Source: CALCMJ01 sp964475415
Lineage (GTDB): Bacteria > Bacteroidota > Bacteroidia > Chitinophagales > Saprospiraceae
DNA length: 64,000 nucleotides
NCBI GenBank assembly: GCA_964475415.1
Contig: CAYYWZ010000004.1
Coordinates: 1-64,000 of the forward strand
Direction of reading: 5' to 3'
In this document: positions 24,654 to 34,600 of the stretch, piece by piece
Position numbering within the stretch: the first letter of the stretch is position 1
Layout of the letters: every line of letters begins with the position of its first letter
Program-made: the position numbers and the translations under genes
The notes under the pieces: model-generated
The model's database searches: none
The model's input: the letters and a program-made list of their open reading frames with translations, nothing else
What the model was told of the DNA's origin: nothing

Positions 24654-25621
24654 CAGCAACCTCCTCCATCATAAAAAAATGTAGATTCGGAAACGAATAT
24701 ATCTTCATCTACCTGACTCAGATCTCCAGCAGTTTTGTCACATACTGCTATAGGTTGATTTTGCAATAACACATGACCTTTCTTATCGTCAAATTCTTTT
24801 TCTCCTCCATAATATATTGCAGACTTACCAGTGAATATACATGGGCCATCTTCAGGCATAGGATCCTTTATAGCAGCTACCTCAACAGACTCTATATATA
24901 TCGTCTCATTAGTATCATAATGTTTAGGATCTAATATTCTGTAAGGTCTCTTAGCTCTTATTTCTACAGTTCCAAAACCTATGTCTGTAATCATCTTTAG
25001 ATAATCATAAAGCGGTATAGATCCACTAAGACATAGGGCTCTTAGCGTCTCATCATTTTTGAGATTTTCTGGCATGATCTGCTCACACACAGGATCAGAA
25101 AGAATCAATCGTCCATGTGGTTTCAGCACTCTGTACATTTCCTTGAGTGCTTGTAGTAGGTCATCTTTTTCGAATATGTTGAACAGACAATTCTGAGCAG
25201 CTACATCTATACTGTTATCTTCTATTGGTAGTGCAAGTGCATCTCCTTTTCTAAGATCTATGAAATCTCTCTTGAACCAATCATTGGTAGCTTCTGCCTC
25301 GTATAGGTTTTTGTCGCAAGCTTCTATCATCTCGTCTACTACATCTAGGCCTATCACACCTCCTTTCGTTCTGTTGAAGTAAGAAAATTGTAATAACTCC
25401 ATTCCTCCTCCTACGCCAACATATAAGATTTTCGGATTCCTAGAAAGATCCCTAGGATTAACGGTAGAGCCACATCCGTAATTCATTCGTAACATGATAT
25501 CCGGCATGTGCAGATCAGGTAGTTCCCATACAGGTGTAGTGGTACAACATAATCCTACATCTGGCGTCTCTGCTGCTTTCTTGTATACGTCTTTAGTAGT
25601 CTCTAAGTAACTTGCGCTCAT
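24650..25621 (-). CDS. arsM: ArsM-like arsenite methyltransferase (arsenosugar type, 323 aa)
   Basis: SAM-dependent methyltransferase of the kind annotated as arsenosugar-biosynthesis arsenite methyltransferase. An N-terminal segment with CCTTTP (Cys25-Cys26) and a YGCGS cysteine (Cys50) precede the SAM motif ILYVGVGGGMELLQF, GLDVVDEMI, and the post-motif DVAAQNCLFNIF cysteine. The C-terminus ends in GGGCC. Multiple cysteine pairs fit binding of As(III). ArsM would transfer methyl groups to arsenite in the cytosol for detoxification or arsenosugar synthesis. The usual partner ArsS (radical SAM) and an ArsR regulator are not seen here, so the arsenic role rests on family resemblance. Confidence 0.8.
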   Translation of the reverse strand: MSASYLETTKDVYKKAAETPDVGLCCTTTPVWELPDLHMPDIMLRMNYGCGSTVNPRDLSRNPKILYVGVGGGMELLQFSYFNRTKGGVIGLDVVDEMIEACDKNLYEAEATNDWFKRDFIDLRKGDALALPIEDNSIDVAAQNCLFNIFEKDDLLQALKEMYRVLKPHGRLILSDPVCEQIMPENLKNDETLRALCLSGSIPLYDYLKMITDIGFGTVEIRAKRPYRILDPKHYDTNETIYIESVEVAAIKDPMPEDGPCIFTGKSAIYYGGEKEFDDKKGHVLLQNQPIAVCDKTAGDLSQVDEDIFVSESTFFYDGGGCC

Positions 25622-25795
25622 TATATTTATTTTAAGTGGGTGTAAATATATCTGCTTTAATAAATAATAAATGTATTCGTAACAACAAATTGATCGATAA
25701 TAAAAATAATGATACGATGGCTCAAAGAATCTGAGTCCTCAATTAGGGTTTTTGAATTTTTATAGTATCCGCTAGCTGACAAGGAAAGTGGATTT

Positions 25796-26266
25796 TTAGA
25801 AACCAAACAGCTCATCTAGTAGATCATCTTTGGTAGCAGGTCCATAGGTGTTATTACAGATACCAACGACAGAATGCATGATGGATAAGCAGGTATTGAA
25901 AGAATCAGTTTCATCCCTATGTTCTCTTCCTATAGCACAGTGTCCAAGTTCATGATACATAAGAAATTCCTTACCTATTTCGTCTTGTGTATTCCAGAAT
26001 ACTAGATCTATAGATATACTATTAGGTATATCTGGGTTTCTGAAACACTGTCCTGCAATTCCTGAGTTTGGGATTCTGTTAAAATTTGCTGTCACAGGAT
26101 TTACATCAAAATCTAAATCTATACCTCGCGCTCGAGCTTCCTCTTCGAAAGAATCTAAGTAGGGCTGTAATTCGGGGCTTACAGATAAACCAGAATCATC
26201 ATTGCAGGCTAGCAAGCTAAATCCTAACAAAAAGATAAGTAAGTAGTATTCTGGTCTTATTTTCAT
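25796..26266 (-). CDS. Small lipoprotein with HExxH motif, putative metallopeptidase (156 aa)
   Basis: Exported lipoprotein (signal ending LLACND, Cys21). The mature part has a zinc-metallopeptidase-like active site, MYHELGHCAIGREH, with an HExxH plus a further His after a Gly. The spacing is one residue longer than the metzincin HExxHxxGxxH, and the protein is far shorter than known metzincins. The remaining sequence is rich in Asp/Asn. Three further Cys could form disulfides. A periplasmic or surface peptidase is inferred, and a non-catalytic zinc site is possible. It is a single gene with its stop 174 bp before the arsM start. Confidence 0.75.
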   Translation of the reverse strand: MKIRPEYYLLIFLLGFSLLACNDDSGLSVSPELQPYLDSFEEEARARGIDLDFDVNPVTANFNRIPNSGIAGQCFRNPDIPNSISIDLVFWNTQDEIGKEFLMYHELGHCAIGREHRDETDSFNTCLSIMHSVVGICNNTYGPATKDDLLDELFGF

Positions 26267-26398
26267 ATAATTCTTTTATTTAAACATATAAATTGTAAAA
26301 ACATCTATTTTGTTTACGGTTTTGAGCAGATTTATATTGTTTAACAGCTAGATTTTCCATTACATAGGCTCTAATTTCGATTAAATATAAATCATTGG

Positions 26399-26411
26399 TG
26401 ACAATTTGTCA
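26399..26411. promoter_or_regulatory. Perfect 13-bp palindrome TGACAATTTGTCA
   Basis: TGACAA-T-TTGTCA lies in the 426-bp region between the putative metallopeptidase (leftward) and xylB (rightward). Otherwise this AT-rich intergenic stretch shows no coding sequence. Candidate operator for either gene. Confidence 0.35.
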
Positions 26412-26507
26412 ATTAGATTTTAGATTTACAACCAAGTTATAATTGTTATTATAATCATAAGATAAAAGAGAGAATGCGACTTTTTCTATTCACTAACTCA
26501 CTATTAT

Positions 26508-26527
26508 GATTATTAAATAGAATAATC
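26508..26527. promoter_or_regulatory. Inverted repeat upstream of xylB
   Basis: GATTATT (26508-26514) and AATAATC (26521-26527) form a perfect 7-bp inverted repeat around AAATAG, 166 bp before the xylB start. A possible xylose-responsive operator. No xylR-type regulator is in the window. Confidence 0.3.
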
Positions 26528-26692
26528 TATAAATTTCAAATATGATTTTTATCAAGCCTCTAGAAGGTTCAATATATTTTATTATTTTACATATCATAAA
26601 AAATCCAAAGTAAACTAGCCTTAGGTTCAACAGTATAAAAATCCTATGAGATTACTTCTAAATAATCTAATAATATTCGCACAAAATAAAGT

Positions 26693-28186
26693 ATGTACGT
26701 ATTAGGAATAGACGTAGGGAGCTCTTCTGTCAAAGTAGCCCTAGTGGATGCTAGTACGCATAAGGTGCTCTCATTGGTTCATCAGCCTGCAGTGGAGATG
26801 GAAATTATTTCTAAGTCATTTGGCTGGGCAGAACAGCACCCTGAAGTTTGGTGGGAAAATACGATTCTAGGAATCAAGAAAGCTATAGAAAATGCAGATA
26901 TAGATGGAAGAGATATAGCTAGTATAGGAATCTCTTATCAGATGCATGGCTTAGTGTTAGTAGATAAGCAAAACAAAGTGCTACGCCCTTCTATAATCTG
27001 GTGCGATAGTAGAGCTGTAGAGATCGGAACTAAGGCTTTTGATTCCTTAGGAAGAGATCATTGTCTCTCGAGTTATCTGAATTCGCCAGGAAATTTTACC
27101 GCGTCTAAACTAAGGTGGGTAAGAGAAAATGAGCCTGAAGTTTACAAGAAAATACATAAGGTATTATTGCCTGGAGATTATATATCCATGAAACTATCTG
27201 GTATATGTAATACAACAATTACAGGTCTATCAGAGGGGGTTTTCTGGAATTTCAAAGAACATAGAATAGCATCTGATCTGTTAGCCTATTATGAGATAGA
27301 CGAGGCTTTATTAGCGGATATTGTACCTTCTATCGGACTGCAAGGAACGGTTACAGCATCAGTAGCTCAAGACTTAGGAATAGCCGTAAATACACCTATA
27401 ACTTACAGAGCAGGAGATCAAGCAAATAATGCAATGTCTTTAGGAGTTCTTAGTCCTGGACAACTAGCAGCAACAGGAGGAACTTCCGGCGTAGTGTATG
27501 CCGTCTTAGATAAGATGATCTATGATAAAGAAAGCAGAATAAATAGTTTCGCTCATGTAAATCATAGGAAAGCAAACCCGAGAATTGGCGCTTTATTGTG
27601 TATTAATGGTGCTGGAATTCAGCATGCTTGGACACGAAAACAAGTTGCCTGTGGTGGGGTGTCTTATAATGATATGGAAGCAATAATAACTAAGATACCA
27701 GTAGGCTCAGATGGTCTTAGGATTATTCCATTTGGTAATGGCGCGGAACGTATGCTTAACAATAGAATTACTGGAAGCCAGATTAATAACCTTCAGTTTA
27801 ATAAGCATACTAGATCTCATTTTTATAGAGCGGGCTTAGAAGGTATTGCCTTCTCGTTTGTATACGGTTCTTATTTGCTTCAACACTTAGGTTTAGATCC
27901 TCAAATTATTAAAGCTGGGAATGATAATTTATTCCAATCCTCTGTATTTTCTAAAACTATTGCGACCTTACTAGATGTAGAAATAGAGATTGCAGATACG
28001 AACGGAGCAATAGGCGCTGCTAAGGCAAGTGGCGTAGCTGTAAATATATATGATAATGTAGAACAAGCAACAGAGCAGCTTAAAATTGAAAGAACTTTCT
28101 ACCCTGACGCCAATAGGGATGATTACAAAGAAGCCTATGAATATTGGGCTGCGGACTTAGAAGCATTAATAAAAAAACAAACATAA
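26693..28186 (+). CDS. xylB: Xylulokinase (497 aa)
   Basis: FGGY-family sugar kinase that phosphorylates D-xylulose to xylulose-5-phosphate for the pentose phosphate pathway. The N-terminal phosphate-binding motif is LGIDVGSSSVKVALVD (about residues 4-19). SIGISYQMHGLVLVD matches the xylulose-binding MHG motif of XylB, and YRAGDQANNAMSLGVLSPGQ, GGTSGVVY and KAGNDNLFQSSVF fit the second FGGY domain. Length is typical (about 490-500). xylA follows 11 bp downstream, a standard xylBA order in Bacteroidota. No transporter, xylosidase or regulator accompanies the pair here, so uptake must be encoded elsewhere. Confidence 0.97.
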   Translation: MYVLGIDVGSSSVKVALVDASTHKVLSLVHQPAVEMEIISKSFGWAEQHPEVWWENTILGIKKAIENADIDGRDIASIGISYQMHGLVLVDKQNKVLRPSIIWCDSRAVEIGTKAFDSLGRDHCLSSYLNSPGNFTASKLRWVRENEPEVYKKIHKVLLPGDYISMKLSGICNTTITGLSEGVFWNFKEHRIASDLLAYYEIDEALLADIVPSIGLQGTVTASVAQDLGIAVNTPITYRAGDQANNAMSLGVLSPGQLAATGGTSGVVYAVLDKMIYDKESRINSFAHVNHRKANPRIGALLCINGAGIQHAWTRKQVACGGVSYNDMEAIITKIPVGSDGLRIIPFGNGAERMLNNRITGSQINNLQFNKHTRSHFYRAGLEGIAFSFVYGSYLLQHLGLDPQIIKAGNDNLFQSSVFSKTIATLLDVEIEIADTNGAIGAAKASGVAVNIYDNVEQATEQLKIERTFYPDANRDDYKEAYEYWAADLEALIKKQT

Positions 28187-28197
28187 AGATTTTACAT

Positions 28198-29508
28198 ATG
28201 GAATATTTTAAAGGTATATCCAAAATACAATTTGAAGGTCAAGCATCTAGAAATCCATTTGCATTTAGATGGTATGAAGAGGATAAAGTAGTAGCTGGAA
28301 AAAGTATGAAAGACCATTTTCGATTTGCCGCTGCATACTGGCACAGCTTATGCGGAGGAGGAGGAGATCCTTTCGGTCATGCTACTAGGTATATGCCTTG
28401 GCTTACGCAGTCCTCAGACGCTGTTCAGCAAGCAAAAGACAAGATGGATGCTGCATTTGAGTTTTTTACAAAGTTAGGGGTGCCGTATTATTGTTTTCAT
28501 GATGTAGACTTGATAGACGAGGGGGATACAATTCAGGAATATGAGCGCCGTATGCAGATTATTACCGATTACGCCTATCAAAAACAAGAGGCTACAGGCA
28601 TGAAATTACTCTGGGGAACAGCTAATCTTTTTTCTCATCCTAGGTATATGAATGGTGCTAGTACAAATCCAGATTTTAAGGTTGTAGCGAGAGCTGGAGT
28701 GCAAATCAAAAATGCTATAGATGCAACGATCAAGTTAGGAGGAGAAAATTATGTTTTCTGGGGAGGTCGAGAAGGTTATATTTCTCTTATCAATACAGAT
28801 ATGAAAAGAGAGCTAGATCATCTAGCTCAGTTCCTAAGTATGGCAAGAGATTATGGAAGAAAAAATGGTTTCACAGGAAAATTTCTCATCGAACCAAAGC
28901 CTATGGAACCCTCTAAGCATCAATATGATTTTGATGCTGCAACTGTTATTGCTTTTCTACGAGAATATAATCTAATAGAAGATTTTGCGCTCAACTTAGA
29001 AGTTAATCATGCTACCCTTGCAGGGCATACCATGGAACACGAAATGACCGTGGCAGCTAATGCTGGGTTATTAGGAAGTATGGATGCCAATAGGGGAGAC
29101 TATCAGAACGGATGGGATACTGATCAGTTTCCTGTAGATATCTATGAACTTACTCAGATGATGTTAGTCTTCTTAGAGCAGGGTGGTTTTAGCTCTGGTG
29201 GAATTAATTTTGATGCTAAGGTGAGAAGGAATTCTACAGATCTAGAAGATCTTTTCATCGCACATATTTCTGGAATGGATGCCTTTGCTAGAGCCTTGTT
29301 AGTGGCAGATGAAATATTATCGAACTCTGCTTATAGTAAGTTGAAAAACGGTAGGTATGCTAGTTTCGATAATGGAGAGGGGCAAAAATTCGAAAAGGGA
29401 GAACTGACACTAGAAGATCTACATAAATCTGCTATACAGAATGGGGAGCCCGAAGCATTAAGTGGAAAGCAAGAATTATTTGAACAATTGATCAATATGT
29501 ATATTTAG
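28198..29508 (+). CDS. xylA: Xylose isomerase (436 aa)
   Basis: Interconverts D-xylose and D-xylulose with two divalent metals. Class II type (about 440 residues). The motifs are catalytic His in YYCFHDVDL, metal ligands in FLIEPKPMEPSKHQYDFD, NLEVNHATLAGHTMEHE, and GSMDANRGDYQNGWDTD. ATG 28198 begins the familiar MEYFKGISKIQFEG sequence. An upstream ATG at 28144 inside xylB would add 18 unrelated residues and is rejected. It is cotranscribed with xylB (11-bp gap). Class II xylose isomerases from anaerobic Bacteroidota and fungi are close relatives, so the enzyme type fits the host. Confidence 0.98.
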   Translation: MEYFKGISKIQFEGQASRNPFAFRWYEEDKVVAGKSMKDHFRFAAAYWHSLCGGGGDPFGHATRYMPWLTQSSDAVQQAKDKMDAAFEFFTKLGVPYYCFHDVDLIDEGDTIQEYERRMQIITDYAYQKQEATGMKLLWGTANLFSHPRYMNGASTNPDFKVVARAGVQIKNAIDATIKLGGENYVFWGGREGYISLINTDMKRELDHLAQFLSMARDYGRKNGFTGKFLIEPKPMEPSKHQYDFDAATVIAFLREYNLIEDFALNLEVNHATLAGHTMEHEMTVAANAGLLGSMDANRGDYQNGWDTDQFPVDIYELTQMMLVFLEQGGFSSGGINFDAKVRRNSTDLEDLFIAHISGMDAFARALLVADEILSNSAYSKLKNGRYASFDNGEGQKFEKGELTLEDLHKSAIQNGEPEALSGKQELFEQLINMYI

Positions 29509-29623
29509 AAAGGTACTTCCTTATTGCCATATTAATTGCGTATCTAATAGCTGATGTAACCAAGTTATCTTGCATTAAGTCATCATTGGTAGAATATGAC
29601 CAGAAATACTTCGTTCATAATTT

Positions 29624-30319
29624 ATGAAAAACTACTCTTTAGCAACAATAATTCACTTAATATTCCTAACATTATTAATTAGTCAAAAAGTAATTGGTCA
29701 ACCCCAAAAATTAATTTCTGAAGAACAATGGGATATCGAACACTTCCAAGGAAGCTGCTACCATGATACAATTATTCATGCTATTTGGCTCTATATTGAC
29801 CCTGATCAAACTTTACAAAGTTATGATAAGGATACTTCATTTGTAGTGGTAGAAGTTACTGCTGTAAACAAATCCCCTATAGACATATTCTATTCTGGAT
29901 ACGATAATATGTTGAATACAATTGTAACAAAAGAATATCGTGTTGTAGATACGTTAAGAATGAAACATAGGAAAAAGCGTACTCAAATTAATCTATCTCG
30001 AAATCAATCTGGAATTTTACATGGATTTCCTCCAATGAAAATGGAAAGTTCTTTAGCATTTAACAAGAGTGATTACAAAAATAATCCTCATCGATTCTTG
30101 AATGATCTAGAATTAAAAAATAAACTAATCGAAATCCCAAAAAATTCCAAAAGGAAATTGCTTATCACTATCCCAAAAAGAAAAGGCCAATATAGAATGA
30201 GTATGGTTGTTGAATTCAATCGTGAAAAATTTGCATATGATTGTGAAGGTCAAAAAGTCACTTGGGAAACTGATAGAATTATTGAATCAAATAAAATTGA
30301 GCTGTACAATACTAAATAG
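29624..30319 (+). CDS. Exported hypothetical protein, foreign-looking (231 aa)
   Basis: A 231-residue protein with a signal peptide (residues 1-26, ending SQKVIGQ) and no lipobox. I do not recognise the family. The mature part is beta-rich and very basic in the centre (MKHRKKRTQINLSRNQ and PKNSKRKLLITIPKRKG). Codon use differs from its neighbours: arginine is often CGT/CGA and proline CCC/CCA, whereas adjacent genes prefer AGA and CCT. Its 3' flank ends in CATACCAACAACCGTTATAGGC (split here only for reading), a motif type that follows many mobile hypothetical genes in Bacteroidota. Horizontal acquisition is inferred. Confidence 0.7.
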   Translation: MKNYSLATIIHLIFLTLLISQKVIGQPQKLISEEQWDIEHFQGSCYHDTIIHAIWLYIDPDQTLQSYDKDTSFVVVEVTAVNKSPIDIFYSGYDNMLNTIVTKEYRVVDTLRMKHRKKRTQINLSRNQSGILHGFPPMKMESSLAFNKSDYKNNPHRFLNDLELKNKLIEIPKNSKRKLLITIPKRKGQYRMSMVVEFNREKFAYDCEGQKVTWETDRIIESNKIELYNTK

Positions 30320-30521
30320 TTTTTTGATCAATTATTCTAGTTTAAATCCAAAGAAACGCAAGATAACATTAGGTAATGACAGCATAATGGCATTTTGTCC
30401 TCAAAGAGATGTTAAAAGTGATTATCTTTATCTCGGTTACGGAGTCAGTAGCTTATAAGCCATGACGCTGCATACCAACAACCGTTATAGGCAAGAAATA
30501 AAAGGTTGACATTGCAACTAA

Positions 30522-31241
30522 TTATTTTGACTTTGGAAAACTAGGTCTAACTTCTACTTTACTAGGTAAGGTTCTAGCTGGCATTTTCAGCAAGTCTACA
30601 ACAATCTCTCCGATGTCTTCAGGTTGTATTTTCCACGCGTCGGCTTCTGTAGGTATTCGATTATTGAAATAAGTAGCTACACTCCCTGGCATAACAGTGC
30701 TTACCTTTATACCTTGTTTTCTGAGATCTAGCATAATGGCCTGGGTAAATCCTACAAGACCGAACTTACTTGCATTATACGCAGCTCCTCCAGCAAAAAA
30801 ATTAGTTCCTGCTAGACTAGCAATACTGATTATATAACCTTCAGATTTTTGTATAGCTCCTAATGTTGACTTGACAGTATTGAACACACCGGTAAGATTT
30901 ATATCTATGGTATCTTTCCACTGATCTAGACTCAACTCATCTATTGGTGCAAAATGACCGACGCCTGCATTGGCGATAACAGCGTCTATTTTACCCCACT
31001 TATCTACTATGGCATGATTGGCTTTTTCCATAGCCTCGTAGTCTCTTACATCAGCTTCTAAGCCTAAGACTTCTTTGTTGTATTGTTTACTCAGCGTTGC
31101 GGCAACTTCTTGGGTAGAAGCTAGACTTCTTCCTGTTATAGCTACATCCATTCCTACTTGTAACATAGCGTGAGCTACACCTAAGCCTATTCCCTTAGTT
31201 CCTCCAGTTATTAATCCTACTTTGTTTTCAAGTTTGTTCAT
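30522..31241 (-). CDS. Short-chain dehydrogenase/reductase (239 aa)
   Basis: Classical SDR oxidoreductase, of the 3-ketoacyl-reductase-like (FabG-like) group. The cofactor motif is GGTKGIGLGVA (TGxxxGxG, residues 13-23), followed by NAGVGHF, the catalytic Ser in ISIASLAG and the YNASKFGLVG box (Tyr/Lys). The acidic/basic pattern after the second strand (TGRSLASTQ) suggests NADP(H) preference. Length is normal. The physiological substrate cannot be assigned. It is transcribed toward the foreign-looking gene, convergent with it. Confidence 0.92.
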   Translation of the reverse strand: MNKLENKVGLITGGTKGIGLGVAHAMLQVGMDVAITGRSLASTQEVAATLSKQYNKEVLGLEADVRDYEAMEKANHAIVDKWGKIDAVIANAGVGHFAPIDELSLDQWKDTIDINLTGVFNTVKSTLGAIQKSEGYIISIASLAGTNFFAGGAAYNASKFGLVGFTQAIMLDLRKQGIKVSTVMPGSVATYFNNRIPTEADAWKIQPEDIGEIVVDLLKMPARTLPSKVEVRPSFPKSK

Positions 31242-31643
31242 CTTTCTGTTTTTTATTTGACATTCCTATAAATAACTCATTTTGGCTTAGATTGTTTTAG
31301 TGAAGCTATTTACTATAATTTATTTTCAAGAACTAGAAAAAGTTTGTTGGTAATAATAGTATTAGTAGTCGGGGAACATCTAATAATTATGAAACGATTT
31401 AAGAGGATAGCGCTTAGGTAGAGAAGGGTGGTGTTGATTTGGAAGAAGAACACTTTTTTAGATTTGTCTTACTTTATTGTAGATTTTCTATTTTTAGTGC
31501 ATTAGTTGATAGGATAATAGCGCTTCAGATCTTATTGTAATTCTATTTTTGCAGATTGAAACTATACGTTCTAGAAAAAAGTTATAATATCGTTATGTAA
31601 TAAGGGAGATGTCAGCATCTTATTGCTACAAATCGTGCTTATT
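31242..31643. other. Intergenic region with short hairpins, no gene seen
   Basis: Four hundred AT-rich bases between the SDR (leftward) and the alpha-2-macroglobulin gene (rightward). It holds an ATTAG ... CTAAT inverted repeat (31361-31384) around TAGTCGGGG, a TATTTTTG -7-like element near 31546, and a short AGATG/CATCT hairpin at 31608-31621 just before the A2M start. No ORF or RNA gene was recognised. Confidence 0.6.
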
Positions 31644-34600
31644 ATGATATTTAAATATAGATGGATGAAATATTGTCAAATACCCACAGTCCTAGTACTA
31701 GCTGTAATTATGTTCAGTTTACCAGGATTTACGGATAAGAATATGAAGGAATATGATACATACTGGAAGGAAGTAGCAGCACTCGAGAAAAAGCGATTGC
31801 CAGCCTCTGCCTTAGAACTAGTTAAGGAAATATATGCTAAGGCAAAGAAAGAAAATAATCAGGTACAGCTTACTAAGTCCTTTATCTACCAGTCTAAGTA
31901 TACTTTAGAACTAAACGAGGACGGGTATGATCAGGTTGTAAATTTATTTGAGCAAGAAATATCAAATGCTAAAGCTCCTAGAAAACAGGTCTTACAATCT
32001 ATTCTCGCGAGTATCTATGGCGGCTATCTACAAGGAAATATGTATGCTATAAATCAGAGAACGGATCTCCAACAGGCGAATAACTCTGATTCTAAAACAT
32101 GGACTGTAAGACAATTCCAAGAGCGCATATCAGACTTGTTCCAGCAGTCTATAGAAAACCCTAATGATACAGATTATCCTGTAGAAGAGTACAAGGAAAT
32201 TCTGACCGACTACCATACAGATTTTAAGGATTATATTCCTGGTCTTTATGATGTGCTTGTCAATAGAGCCTTGGATTATTTTAAGAATCCCAACAGTTAT
32301 ATCACAGAACCTGTCTATAAATTTGTTATAGATGACGCTATATATTTTGATGAACTAGATGCATTTATTTCACATACTGTAGAAGACAATAGAGATACAA
32401 GTTCTCTGCTGCGAAAAGCCATTGACATATACCAAGATAAATTACAATGGAATAAACAGAATAAGAAGGAACTGGCCCTTGCTGAGACCAATATATCTAG
32501 ATTGGATTTTGTGTATCAGAATGCTAGTCTGTCAAATAAGGACCAGCTTTTTCTAGCAGCCTTACTTAGATTAGAAAAGAAGTATATAGAGCTACCTCAG
32601 TATGCTGATGTGATGTATAGACTTGCAAACTATTATACACAGCAGGCTAATATCAAAAGAAATCAGTTTAAAGGATTCTCAGATTTTAATGATTATTATG
32701 TCAAAGCAATTGCTTATTGCGAGAAGGCTATCAAAGCCTATCCGAAAACAGAAGGGGCGAATAATTGCAGAGGAATTGTTAACAATATTTATAATAAAGA
32801 GATTTCTTTTTCAGGGGAACTAGTATTTCCTACAGACCAATCATTTCTTATCTCTATAAGAAATAGAAATATAGATAATTTATTTTACAAGTTAGTAAGG
32901 CTTTCTGAACAAGAAGCGGATAAGTACTACGAGATCAGAGAGCAAGACAAGAAGTTATCCTATCTACTAACTAGACCTGTTATACATACAGATAAGGTAA
33001 ATCTACCGAATAATAGTATGCACTATGCCTATAATGCGGAGATAAGTGTACCTGGTCAATCTGGAGGTATCTATGCTATGGTACTTTCTGATGGTACTGA
33101 TTTTTCTAAAAAGAATAATGGAATAGCAGCGGAAATAATCTATATTTCTGACCTAGCCTATGCTATAGAATACAGAACAGGGTATCTACATGTTATAGTA
33201 ACAGATCGTACAACTGGAGCCCCATCAGCAGGGGTAGATATACAAGTTTTTAACCAATATTACGACAGAAAAAAGAGAAAGCAGTTAACTGATAAGTTTG
33301 CAACAGTCAGAACAGACATGGATGGAATAGCTAAGGTAGCTTATCCTGCACAACAAAACTCTAGGATAAAAATAAGGTTACAGAAAGGAGAAGATATACT
33401 GAAATTGCAACAAAATCATTCCCTCAATAATTATGAGCAATCTCCTGATCGTAGAACCGTTTTCCACATATTTACAGATAGAGGAATATATAGACCAGGT
33501 CAAACCATATTCTTTAAGGCGCTAGCAACTAGTAATGATGATAAGGGAGTACCTTCTATAAGGACTGGGATAGATGCTACGGTGATCTTACGCGATGCTA
33601 ATAATCAGGAAGTTCATAAGCTAACACTTAGAACTAATGAATATGGATCTTTCTCAGGAAGTTTCACTGCACCTGATGACGGACTCAAAGGAAATATGAG
33701 GCTGCAAATTTCTTCTGATAATGGCAGGTCAAATAAAAGCATAAGGGTAGAAGAATATAAGCGGCCTAAGTTCTATGTGGAGATAGACGAACTTACAGAA
33801 GCTTATCAGCTCAATGAAAAAATTACAGCAAAAATTAGTGCTACAGCCTATGCTGGAAATAAGTTAGACGGTGCAGATGTAAGCTATAGAGTTACGCGTA
33901 CAAGTTCTTTTCCCTACTACGGCTATGGTTACGGAAGAAGTATGCCCTACTATAGTATGGAAGAGATGGAAATAACGAATGACCTAGCAGTTCTAGACAA
34001 AGAGGGGAACTATGAGTTGAACTTCTTAGCAAAGCCCGATGATCAGATAGATAAGAAGTATAAACCTATATTTACCTACAGAATCAGTGTAGATGTTACG
34101 GATCTTAATGGCGAGACACAGTCTATTGTAACGAATGTACGGATAGGTTATCAATCTATTTTACTTAATACTAACTTACCTGCAGAGATAGACTTACAAG
34201 ACTTAGATACCGTACAAATACAATCTAAAAACCTAAACGGTACAACTATAGCTACAGAGGGTGAAATTGTAATCTATAAATTGATTGCGCCAGAAACAAT
34301 ATATAATAAACGATATTGGTCTTTTCCTGATACAATCTTAGAGGCTAGAGCGCAGTTCGAAGAAAATCATCCGTATTACAGTTACGAAATAAATCAGCAT
34401 TATATGGACTGGGAGCGAGGAGAGGAACTGCTCAGACAGGACTTCAGTACACCTGATAAGAATAAGCTGAATATAAAAAGTCAATTGTCAGCAGGAGCGT
34501 ATAAGCTTATCCTAACGAGCAAAGAAAATGATGGCACGTCTATAGAGCAGGCTCAGTATTTTCTCATCAAGGATCATCAAGCTGGCTCATTCCCTAAACT

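Noticed and set aside
30207..30458. 83-residue ORF overlapping the end of the foreign-looking gene
   Set aside because: Starts inside the real gene in another frame and ends in non-coding sequence; no family resemblance.
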